Program-made: the position numbers and the translations under genes
The notes under the pieces: generated by a model
Told to the model about the DNA's origin: nothing
The model's database searches: none
What the model saw: only the letters and a program-made list of their open reading frames with translations
NCBI GenBank assembly: GCA_041481485.1
Contig: JBGPBY010000236.1
Location: 1-10,942 of the forward strand
From: JBGPBY01 sp041481485
GTDB taxonomy: Bacteria > Acidobacteriota > Terriglobia > 20CM-2-55-15
Reading direction: 5' to 3'
Length of the DNA stretch: 10,942 bases
In this document: positions 1-7,286 of the stretch, piece by piece
Layout: each line of letters starts with the position of its first letter
Position numbering within the stretch: the first letter of the stretch is position 1

Positions 1-611
1 AGATAACGCGATTAAAGTACGCTGCATCTCGAATCATAGACTGCCCGCACGAGACGCCGTCTTACTCCGACGATGGTGAGTTTCTTGTGATCAGAACGGC
101 GGACTTAACTTCGGGGAGGCTTGACCTATCCAGTGCGTATCGCGTTGATGAGGACGAGTATCGCAACCGCATTCGCCGTGAACCTTTGTTGAGTGCTGAC
201 ATCGTATACGGACGCGAAGGAGAACGATGGGGTTTTGCTGGGTTGGTTCCTCAAAGCCCGACGGTTTGCCTTGGCCAGCGAATGATGCAGGTTCGAGCTG
301 TTAACCATTGGGTCCCTGCGTTCCTGATGTGGCAACTGAATTCGTCCAGTGTATACAAGCAAGGGGCGGTGGACACTGTCGGTGCCACGTCGCCACACGT
401 AAATGTAGACACAATCATTAATTATTGGTTGTCGGAGCCACCCCTACCGGAACAGCACGCCATCGCTGCTTTTCTTGATCGGGAGACAACAGCCATGCAT
501 CTGATGGTAACCAAAATTGAAACTGCAATGCAGCGCCTCCAGGAGTACCGCACGGCACTGATCAGCGCGGCGGTCACGGGAAAGATCGACGTGCGAGGTA
601 CTGTAGAATGA
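1..611 (+). CDS. hsdS: Type I restriction-modification specificity subunit HsdS (C-terminal part, 5' truncated by window)
   Basis: HsdS recognises the DNA target for both methylation and cleavage in a type I HsdM2-S-R2 complex. The reading frame is open from base 3 with no start in the window, so about 202 C-terminal residues are present and the first half lies upstream. Visible target-recognition-domain features are a start resembling 'LKYAASRIIDCPHETP', then 'VIRTADL', 'YGREGERWGFAGLVP', 'LGQRMM' and 'GATSPHVNVDTI', all typical of HsdS recognition domains. The end, 'PLPEQHAIAAFLDRET' followed by a helical stretch to 'ALISAAVTGKIDVRG', is the conserved C-terminal spacer that packs against HsdM. 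The internal ATG at 87 falls inside the recognition domain and is not a real start. The downstream gene begins 139 bases later rather than overlapping, as hsdR often does. The family call is secure; the recognised DNA site cannot be read from sequence. Confidence 0.93.
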   Translation, partial: ITRLKYAASRIIDCPHETPSYSDDGEFLVIRTADLTSGRLDLSSAYRVDEDEYRNRIRREPLLSADIVYGREGERWGFAGLVPQSPTVCLGQRMMQVRAVNHWVPAFLMWQLNSSSVYKQGAVDTVGATSPHVNVDTIINYWLSEPPLPEQHAIAAFLDRETTAMHLMVTKIETAMQRLQEYRTALISAAVTGKIDVRGTVE

Positions 612-750
612 GCACGCCGTTCGAGACTGCGAGCTTTCGGAGTTTTCGACAGGCAGTTATTTCCGGACCTGGACGGTATCGCGAAATCGTTCCGCTATCG
701 AATGTTTGAAAGTCAGGGCGCGGTGTGACGTTCCCAGCTAGGATTTACCC

Positions 751-1896
751 ATGAATCGGGTCGAAATAAAGCCGGAGCTTCTGCAGTGGGCGCGCGAGCG
801 TGCGGGCTTGAGCGCCGGTGTGCTCACGCGCCGCTTTCCGAAGCTGGGAGAGTGGGAGCACGGCGAAGCCATGCCGACACTGAAACAGTTGGAGAGTTTC
901 GCCAAGGCGACGCACACACCCGTCGGCTATTTGTTTCTGGCCGCGCCGCCAACCGAACGAGTCCCCATTCCCGACTTTCGCACCATGGCAGGGGCGTCTG
1001 TGCGGCAGGCAAGCCCTGATCTGCTCGATACCATATATCTCTGCCAGCAGCGGCAGGACTGGTACCGGGACTTCGCTCGATCCACGAGTGAGGAACCTCG
1101 CCGATTCGTCGGGTCCGCAACCATCAACAGTGATGTCGTTACGACCGCAGCGACGATCCGCCAATTGCTCGGTTTCGATTTGGCGGAGCGTCAACGGATA
1201 CCGACATGGACCGATGCATTAAGGCGCTTCATCGAACAGATGGATGCGCTCGGCGTGCTTGTCATGGTGAGCGGCGTTGTTGGAAGCAACAACAAGAGAA
1301 AACTCAACCCGGAAGAATTTCGCGGCTTCGCGCTTGCGGATGAACTTGCGCCCCTCGTTTTCGTCAATGGGAGCGACACGAAGGCCGCGCAGATGTTTAC
1401 GATGGCGCACGAACTCGCTCATCTTTGGCTCGGCGAATCCGGTGTGTCCGACGCGCAGGCGTTGGCAGTTCCAGACCAGGCAGTCGAACGCTGGTGCAAC
1501 CAGGTGGCAGCGGAACTGTTGGCGCCGCTCGAAGAGTTACGAAACGTCTACGATCGCCGCGCGGTGCTGCAGGACGAGACGGCACGCCTTGCGCGACGCT
1601 TCAAGGTGAGCACTCTGGTGATCCTGCGGCGCATCCATGACGCCGGCGGTCTTAACCGCGACGCTTATTGGCAGGCATACGAGCAGGAAACCGAACGGTT
1701 GCGCAGTCTTCCAAAAGGAAGTGGCGGCGACTTCTACCTGACTCTTGGGGCACGGGCCGGGAAGGGATTCGCTCGCGCGTTGGTGGTGAGCACTCTTGAG
1801 GGGCGCACTTCGTTCACGGAGGCGTTTCGACTGCTGGGCTTCAAGAAGATGGCGACGTTCCGCGAATTGGGTCAGAGTCTCGGAGTGGGTTTCTGA
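751..1896 (+). CDS. Xre-type HTH fused to ImmA/IrrE-family zinc metallo-endopeptidase (COG2856-like)
   Basis: This 381-residue protein joins an N-terminal helix-turn-helix DNA-binding domain (about residues 8-62, with 'LGEWEHGEAMPTLKQLESFA' typical of Xre proteins) to a metalloprotease domain. The zinc site is HELAH at residues 220-224, inside 'FTMAHELAHLWLG'. The likely third ligand is E255 in 'VAAELLAP'. COG2856 proteins are known as ImmA (cleaves the ICEBs1 repressor) and IrrE (DNA-damage regulator), and fused Xre-COG2856 proteins have been described as antitoxin-like partners. The C-terminal 90 or so residues ('GDFYLTLGARAGKGFARALV') are a tail usual for the fused form. The ATG has an AGGA Shine-Dalgarno at 740-743, 7 bases upstream. 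The stop shares one base with the next gene's start (TGATG). Its role is inferred: autoregulator and antitoxin or sensor for the PIN protein that follows, within an hsd operon. Confidence 0.9.
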   Translation: MNRVEIKPELLQWARERAGLSAGVLTRRFPKLGEWEHGEAMPTLKQLESFAKATHTPVGYLFLAAPPTERVPIPDFRTMAGASVRQASPDLLDTIYLCQQRQDWYRDFARSTSEEPRRFVGSATINSDVVTTAATIRQLLGFDLAERQRIPTWTDALRRFIEQMDALGVLVMVSGVVGSNNKRKLNPEEFRGFALADELAPLVFVNGSDTKAAQMFTMAHELAHLWLGESGVSDAQALAVPDQAVERWCNQVAAELLAPLEELRNVYDRRAVLQDETARLARRFKVSTLVILRRIHDAGGLNRDAYWQAYEQETERLRSLPKGSGGDFYLTLGARAGKGFARALVVSTLEGRTSFTEAFRLLGFKKMATFRELGQSLGVGF

Positions 1897-2390
1897 TGGC
1901 GTACTTTTTGGACGCCAATGTCTTTATTGCCGCGAAGAATCTCCATTACGGGCTCGATTTCTGTCCGGCCTTTTGGGAATGGCTGATTGCATGCAACGCT
2001 GCTGGAAAGGTTTTCAGCATCGAAAAGGTCGGCGATGAAGTCCAGGCACTCGCGGATGAACTCTCAGAGTGGGCCGTAGCGCGTGGCGAAGGATTTTTCA
2101 TTCCGCCCGATGCGGCGATGTTCCCATCGCTCGCCGCGGTAAGTACGTGGGCCAATGGCCAGCGCTACGAACCTGCTGCGGTGAGCACGTTTTTGCAGGT
2201 GGCCGATTACTACCTGGTAGCGCAGGCGCAAGCAGGCACACACACTGTCGTCACTCACGAAGTCCCGTCTGCTTCGGTGCGCAAGATCAAAATTCCGGAC
2301 GCCTGCATCGGGCTGGGCATCAAGTTTATGTCCCCGTTCGAAATGCTGCGACGAGAGCGGGCGCGGTTTGTTCTCGGAGCGCACTCATGA
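1896..2390 (+). CDS. DUF4411 family PIN-domain-like predicted ribonuclease
   Basis: This 164-residue protein has the organisation of a PIN-fold nuclease. 'FLDANVFI' at the N-terminus carries the first acidic residue D6 and N8. 'FSIEKVGDE' supplies E43 (with D47/E48), 'VADYYLVAQAQ' supplies D104, and 'TVVTHEVP' supplies the fourth position (E122). 'CPAFWEWL' and 'IKIPDACIGLGIKFMSPFEML' match the DUF4411 family as I recall it. PIN proteins are metal-dependent RNases and many are toxins of type II toxin-antitoxin pairs. The start overlaps the preceding metalloprotease gene by one base, with GGAG at 1882-1885. The stop overlaps the hsdR start as ATGA (2387-2390), so translation is probably coupled in both directions. 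All acidic catalytic positions appear intact, so the gene is probably active. The target RNA is unknown, and the toxin role is inferred from family and pairing. Confidence 0.87.
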   Translation: MAYFLDANVFIAAKNLHYGLDFCPAFWEWLIACNAAGKVFSIEKVGDEVQALADELSEWAVARGEGFFIPPDAAMFPSLAAVSTWANGQRYEPAAVSTFLQVADYYLVAQAQAGTHTVVTHEVPSASVRKIKIPDACIGLGIKFMSPFEMLRRERARFVLGAHS

Positions 2391-5300
2391 GCCGCCAGAC
2401 CAACGAACGCGCCTTCGAGTCGCATGTTGAGGAGGTACTTCTCCAGGGCGGGTGGAAGCCGGGCACCAATGCCGAATGGGATGTCGAGCGCGCACTCTTT
2501 CCGGCCAGAGTTTGCGCGTTCCTCGAAGCGACACAGCCAAAGCTCTGGGCGGAAATGCGGACCTTGCACGCCGACAGTCTCGAAAAGCTGGTCATCAATG
2601 CGCTGGTCAAAGAACTCGACGTCAAGGGTGCGCTGCACGTGCTGCGTCACGGTTTCAAGTTTTACGGCAAGACGTTCCGGCTCGCCTACTTCAAACCAGC
2701 GCATGGTCTCAACGATGAAGTGCTGGCACTCTACACCCAGAACCAGCTCACGCTGACGCGCCAGGTGCTGTGCCATCCGGGAAAGCATGACACCGTCGAT
2801 CTCCTGTTCACCGTTAACGGACTTCCGGTCGCGACATGCGAACTGAAAAATCCCGGCACGGGCCAAAGCTGGCGCAACGCCATCGCTCAATACCAAAAGG
2901 ATCGCGATCCGCGCGCGCCATTGTTTGCCTTCAAAACGCGCGCGCTGGTGCACTTCGCCGCCGATCCCGACGAGGTCTACATGGCCACACGCCTGCTCGG
3001 TGCTGGAACGCACTTCCTGCCGTTCAATCGGGGCAGCCATCCGGGCGAAGTGCAGTGCGGGGCGGGCAACCCGCAGCATCCCTCCGGGTACCGCACGGGC
3101 TATTTCTGGGAGAACGTGCTTCAGCGTGACGGCTTCCTCGAGATTCTCGGCCAATTCATGTTCGTCGAGAAAAAGGAAGAGAAGGTCGACGGTAAGGCCG
3201 GCCCGCGCCAGATTACTAGAGAAACGGTGATCTTCCCGCGCTATCACCAGCTCGATGCAGTACGGAAGATTCTCGCTTCAGCGCGTGAGGAGGGATCCGG
3301 CCGCAATTACCTGATCCAGCATTCAGCGGGCAGCGGCAAGACGAACAGCATTTCGTGGCTCTCTCACCACCTCGCGAGTCTCCACGATGCGGAGGACCAG
3401 AAGGTTTTTGACTGCGTTGTCGTGATCACAGACCGTCGAGTGCTCGATCAACAGCTTCAGGATGCTATTTATCAGATCGAACATGCCCAGGGCGTGGTGA
3501 AGGCAATTGACCAGGACAGCCAACAACTCGCAACAGCCCTGATCGACGGCACGAGAATCGTGATTACGACATTGCAGAAGTTTCCCTTCGTGTTGCGGGC
3601 ATTGCTGCGCGTCGCTGGCGCCGAGACTCAGGAGAAGGCAACCGCGGAGGAAAAGGCGAAGGCAAAGTCCTGGGAGACTCAGATCGCGAAGCGCCGCTAC
3701 GCGGTAATTGTGGACGAGGCGCATTCCAGCCAGACCGGCGAGACAGCCCGGGAACTGAAATCGATACTGGGGTCCGGCGCCTCCGAAGAATCGGACGATG
3801 AAGGTGAAACCGATTGGGAAGACCGGCTCAACCGCGTCATGGCGTCGCGCGGGAAACAACCCAATCTGAGTTTCTTTGCGTTCACCGCCACGCCGAAAGG
3901 CAAGACGCTGGAACTCTTCGGGCGGCCGGGTTCCTCGGGCAAGCCGGAAGCATTCCACATTTACAGCATGAGGCAGGCAATCGAGGAAGGCTTCATTCTC
4001 GACGTGCTCGCGAATTACACCACATACGATACGTACTACAAGCTATTGAAGGCCGCCGAGGACGATCCCAACCTGCCGAAGAAAAAGGCGGCGCGGGCGC
4101 TGACGAAATTCGTCACGTTGCACCCATACAACATCGAGCAGAAGACGGAGGTGATCGTGGAGCACTTCCGCCGCAGCGTGTTGCACCGCTTAAACGGCCG
4201 CGCGAAGGCAATGGTCGTAACATCGTCGCGGTTGCATGCCGTTCGATACAAACTCGCGTTCGAGCGATATCTTACCGAGAAGCTCTATACGAACATCCGC
4301 GCTCTTGTGGCCTTCAGCGGCACAGTCCGCGATCCAGAAACCGGACACGAATACACCGAACCGGGCATGAACAGAAACATTCTGACGGGAAGATCCATCA
4401 GCGAGGCGGAACTTCCCGCTCGTTTCGAATCGGACTACCAGGTGCTGCTGGTTGCCAACAAGTATCAGACGGGATTCGATCAGCCGCTGCTCTGCGCCAT
4501 GTATGTGGATAAGCGTCTTGACGGCGTGCAAGCGGTGCAGACGCTGTCACGACTGAATCGGAAGATCCTCGGCAAGGATCCGCCATTTGTTCTCGATTTT
4601 GTTAACGAGGCCCAAAACATATACCTCGCATTCAAGCCTTATTACGACAAGACGGAGTTGTCAGAAGCTTCCGATCCTTCAATGCTCGACGCGTTGAAGC
4701 ATGATCTCGATCGCGCGCAGGTCTATCACGATAGCGAAATCGAGGCTTTTGCTCAGGTGTTCTACAAACCGATCGAGAAGCAGGGTCCTTCCGACCATGC
4801 GCACATGCAGCGCCATCTTCAGCCAGCTGTCGACCGTTTCAAGGCGATCACCGAGGAGAGTATGCGTGAGGAATTTCGCGACAAGCTTTCCGCGTATGTG
4901 AAGGTGTACGCCTTCCTGAGCCAGATCGTTCCCTACGCCGATCCGGATCTGGAGCGGCTCTACAGTTTCGGCCGATTCCTGTTGCCGCACCTGCCGCTCA
5001 ACCGCGACACGACAGTCGTGAAGGTGGGCGATGAAGTATCCCTCCAGTACTACCGGCTTGAGCGCGTGTATTCCGGTGCAATTGATTTGAAGGAAGGCGA
5101 AACTCAACGCATCAAGAGCCCGAGCGAGGTGGGAACCGGTAAAGCTCGGGACGAAAAAGCGCCGCTGTCCGAGATCATCCAGGTGCTCAATGAACGTTTC
5201 GGCACGCAGTTTACCGAAGAGGACAGGCTCTTCTTCCAGCAGATCAAGGAGAGGGCCTGCAGGAGCGAACAGATCATTAAAACGGCGCTGGCCAATCCCC

Positions 5301-5503
5301 TCGACAAATTCGAACTGGGGATCCGCAAGCTCATTGAAAGCCTGATGATGGAACGTATGGGAGAGAATGATAAAATCGTGACGCGCTACATGGCGGACCA
5401 GGACTTCCAGAGTTCAGCATTCCTTATTCTTGCCAGAGAGATTTTTGAGACCGTAAGGGAGAGGGCCGAATTCTCGAATGCTGGTACGGAAAACGCGAAT
5501 TAG
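2387..5503 (+). CDS. hsdR: Type I restriction endonuclease subunit HsdR
   Basis: HsdR is the ATP-dependent translocase and nuclease subunit of type I restriction. The 1038-residue length is normal for the family. The N-terminal PD-(D/E)xK nuclease has D138 ('DTVDLL') and E152-x-K154 ('CELK'), with the 14- and 2-residue spacing expected in type I R subunits, then a downstream 'AIAQY'. Two helicase domains follow. Motif I is 'AGSGKT' with K318, motif II is DEAH at 443-446, and motif III is 'FTATPKG' from F499. Motif V is near 'YQTGFDQP' (693-700) and motif VI is 'QTLSRLNR' (718-725). The C-terminus is a helical complex-assembly region. I chose the ATG at 2387 (MSRQTNERAFESHVEEVL) because it overlaps the PIN stop as ATGA, has GGAG at 2376-2379, and starts the usual HsdR N-terminus. 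The open frame extends 106 codons further upstream, but those codons are an out-of-frame reading of the PIN gene. All motifs are intact. Confidence 0.97.
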   Translation: MSRQTNERAFESHVEEVLLQGGWKPGTNAEWDVERALFPARVCAFLEATQPKLWAEMRTLHADSLEKLVINALVKELDVKGALHVLRHGFKFYGKTFRLAYFKPAHGLNDEVLALYTQNQLTLTRQVLCHPGKHDTVDLLFTVNGLPVATCELKNPGTGQSWRNAIAQYQKDRDPRAPLFAFKTRALVHFAADPDEVYMATRLLGAGTHFLPFNRGSHPGEVQCGAGNPQHPSGYRTGYFWENVLQRDGFLEILGQFMFVEKKEEKVDGKAGPRQITRETVIFPRYHQLDAVRKILASAREEGSGRNYLIQHSAGSGKTNSISWLSHHLASLHDAEDQKVFDCVVVITDRRVLDQQLQDAIYQIEHAQGVVKAIDQDSQQLATALIDGTRIVITTLQKFPFVLRALLRVAGAETQEKATAEEKAKAKSWETQIAKRRYAVIVDEAHSSQTGETARELKSILGSGASEESDDEGETDWEDRLNRVMASRGKQPNLSFFAFTATPKGKTLELFGRPGSSGKPEAFHIYSMRQAIEEGFILDVLANYTTYDTYYKLLKAAEDDPNLPKKKAARALTKFVTLHPYNIEQKTEVIVEHFRRSVLHRLNGRAKAMVVTSSRLHAVRYKLAFERYLTEKLYTNIRALVAFSGTVRDPETGHEYTEPGMNRNILTGRSISEAELPARFESDYQVLLVANKYQTGFDQPLLCAMYVDKRLDGVQAVQTLSRLNRKILGKDPPFVLDFVNEAQNIYLAFKPYYDKTELSEASDPSMLDALKHDLDRAQVYHDSEIEAFAQVFYKPIEKQGPSDHAHMQRHLQPAVDRFKAITEESMREEFRDKLSAYVKVYAFLSQIVPYADPDLERLYSFGRFLLPHLPLNRDTTVVKVGDEVSLQYYRLERVYSGAIDLKEGETQRIKSPSEVGTGKARDEKAPLSEIIQVLNERFGTQFTEEDRLFFQQIKERACRSEQIIKTALANPLDKFELGIRKLIESLMMERMGENDKIVTRYMADQDFQSSAFLILAREIFETVRERAEFSNAGTENAN

Positions 5504-5656
5504 GAGAAGCTGCAGTTCGAACGAGCCAGCGAGAGGCTTGTTGGTCAGGGAATTCACAACCACACTCTGCTAGTCCTAACGACTGGCAATGACCGCAGAC
5601 TTCAAGCTACAGCGCCCTCGACCTTGTCGGAGGCCTCTGATAGTCTTCGGAATCAA

Positions 5657-7186
5657 ATGCAGGACATCACTCGAATAGGTCGACTCCTGGGTTTCAGTCT
5701 TTTCCTGGTTGCGCTTTCTGCTTCCAGTTTCGCCGGATATCAATCGACGCCGCTGACGCCTGAAGTTGAGGCTGCGCTGGATCACGTCTCCGCGGATTCG
5801 CTTCGGGGTCACCTTTCTTTCATTGCTTCCGATCAGCTCGAAGGCCGCAACACCCCGTCGCGGGGACTTGACATTGCGGCGGAATATATTGCGGCGCAAT
5901 TTCGCCGCGCAGGACTTGAGCCGGCCGGCGATGATGGATTTTTTCAGACTGCCAACTTTGTTCTGACAGAACGGGACATGTCGAAGTTTGTGCTCAAATT
6001 CTCCGCCGGCAATACGAATGTTTCCCTTTCGCAAACACAGTTCAGCATTGCGGGAACCGTGTCAGTGACTCTGTCCGCAAAAGAATTGTTCAAGATCGAT
6101 TCGACAGACCCCGCTACTCTAGACACTCTGGATCCGCCGCAAATCTCCGGGAAAGCTGTGATCACGGATTCGACGAACATGGCGACGCAGAACAGAATCG
6201 CCGCTCTGAATCCTTCGGTAATCGTTCTGGTGAGCCGAATGAATCGTACCGGTGGCGGGACGGGACCAAGCCGCCTGATCGATCCGGAAACCGCCCCGTC
6301 TGGCCCCGCTCGGGCGGCCGGGACTGCAGTGACGAGAATCACTATTTACGGGATGGAATCGGTACAGCTGTACGACCAGCTTGTTCCCGGTGTGAACACG
6401 GTTTCACTGAACATCAACATCCCTGCCGTGGAAGAGCGGCCGGTGAAGCTACGCAACGTCGTGGGGATTTTGCGCGGCTCGGATCCGGTCCTGAAGGACA
6501 CGTACGTCTTCCTTACCGCACATTACGATCATCTCGGCACCGCCAATGGCAGTACAGGTGACTTTATTTACAACGGCGCAAACGACGATGGCAGCGGGAC
6601 AGTTTCCGTCATTGAAATTGCATCGGCGCTGGCGTCGATGAAAACGCGTCCACTGCGCAGTCTGGTATTCATGACAGTATTCGGCGAAGAAAAGGGCCTG
6701 CTCGGATCGCGATACTACGGCAGGCATCCTGTTTTCCCGATCGCAAAGACTGTCGCCGACGTGAATCTGGAACAAGTCGGCCGCACCGATAGTACCGAAG
6801 GCCCGCAGATCAACAACGCGTCGATGACCGGAATCGACTTTTCCGATGTGGGAAAGAACTTTCAGGAGGCCGGAGTTCTCACCGGCATCAACGTCTATAA
6901 GCACGAACGCAATAGCGATGCCTATTTCAACCGTAGCGACAATCAGGCACTTGCAGATCAGGGAGTGCCTGCACATACGATCTGTGTCGCATATGACTAT
7001 CCGGACTATCATCGCGTCACGGACCATTTCGATAAGATCGACTACAACAACATGGCAAAGGTCGATCGCATGATCGCGCTGGGAATGTTGATGATTGCAG
7101 GCAATGCCGGCGAACCGAAATGGAATGAGGCCAATCCCAGGACTGCCCGCTATGTGGCCGCCTGGAAAACCCAGCATCCCCAATAA
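5657..7186 (+). CDS. Secreted M28 family zinc metallopeptidase (aminopeptidase-like)
   Basis: This is a 509-residue exported hydrolase, predicted to remove residues from peptide N-termini using a two-zinc centre. Residues 1-26 form a Sec signal peptide (Arg-containing start, hydrophobic 'LLGFSLFLVAL', cleavage after 'SSFA'). About 110-265 looks like the PA-type insert common in M28 enzymes ('ISGKAVITD'). The catalytic domain shows H289 ('TAHYDHLG'), D310 ('GANDDGSG'), E344 and E345 ('GEEKGLLGS') as base and ligand, E372 ('NLEQVGR') and H452 ('YPDYHRVTDHFD'). E372 sits where most M28 enzymes have Asp. The ATG at 5657 fits the signal peptide and has GGA five bases upstream. The in-frame TTG at 5624 adds 11 unneeded residues and lacks a ribosome site. 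The 153 bases between hsdR and this gene hold no gene and no clear terminator that I can see. Substrate unknown. Confidence 0.92.
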   Translation: MQDITRIGRLLGFSLFLVALSASSFAGYQSTPLTPEVEAALDHVSADSLRGHLSFIASDQLEGRNTPSRGLDIAAEYIAAQFRRAGLEPAGDDGFFQTANFVLTERDMSKFVLKFSAGNTNVSLSQTQFSIAGTVSVTLSAKELFKIDSTDPATLDTLDPPQISGKAVITDSTNMATQNRIAALNPSVIVLVSRMNRTGGGTGPSRLIDPETAPSGPARAAGTAVTRITIYGMESVQLYDQLVPGVNTVSLNINIPAVEERPVKLRNVVGILRGSDPVLKDTYVFLTAHYDHLGTANGSTGDFIYNGANDDGSGTVSVIEIASALASMKTRPLRSLVFMTVFGEEKGLLGSRYYGRHPVFPIAKTVADVNLEQVGRTDSTEGPQINNASMTGIDFSDVGKNFQEAGVLTGINVYKHERNSDAYFNRSDNQALADQGVPAHTICVAYDYPDYHRVTDHFDKIDYNNMAKVDRMIALGMLMIAGNAGEPKWNEANPRTARYVAAWKTQHPQ

Positions 7187-7271
7187 GTCAGGAAACTCTT
7201 CCGCGGACATGACGGATAGCACCGTTTTTGTGTATGCTCTGCGCCAAACTCACGAGAAACGCCGGGTAACT

Positions 7272-7277
7272 GGAGGG
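7272..7277 (+). promoter_or_regulatory. Ribosome binding site deciding the di-haem oxidoreductase start
   Basis: GGAGGG lies 9 bases before the ATG at 7287 and only 3 bases before the in-frame ATG at 7281. The spacing favours 7287 as the start, which also begins directly with the signal peptide. It argues against the far-upstream in-frame ATG at 7095, which lies inside the M28 gene. Confidence 0.6.
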
Positions 7278-7286
7278 ACGATGTTC

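Noticed and set aside
706..744. TTGAAA (706-711) and TAGGAT (739-744) as a promoter for the metalloprotease gene.
   Set aside because: The spacing of 27 bases is too long for a sigma-70 promoter, and the AGGA within it is better read as the Shine-Dalgarno.
2069..2386. Upstream in-frame extension of the hsdR frame (106 codons).
   Set aside because: It is an alternate-frame reading of the PIN gene. The HsdR N-terminus, the Shine-Dalgarno and the ATGA overlap all place the start at 2387.
2255..3247. Long minus-strand open frame opposite the PIN and hsdR genes.
   Set aside because: It has no recognisable domain and lies opposite intact conserved coding sequence, so it is a shadow of GC-rich codon use.
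5873..5915. GCGGCG/CGCCGC near-palindromic run inside the M28 gene.
   Set aside because: It sits in conserved coding sequence and is explained by alanine/arginine-rich codons.
7095..7286. Upstream extension of the di-haem oxidoreductase frame.
   Set aside because: It overlaps the 3' end of the M28 gene and would bury the signal peptide; GGAGGG at 7272-7277 supports 7287 (or 7281).
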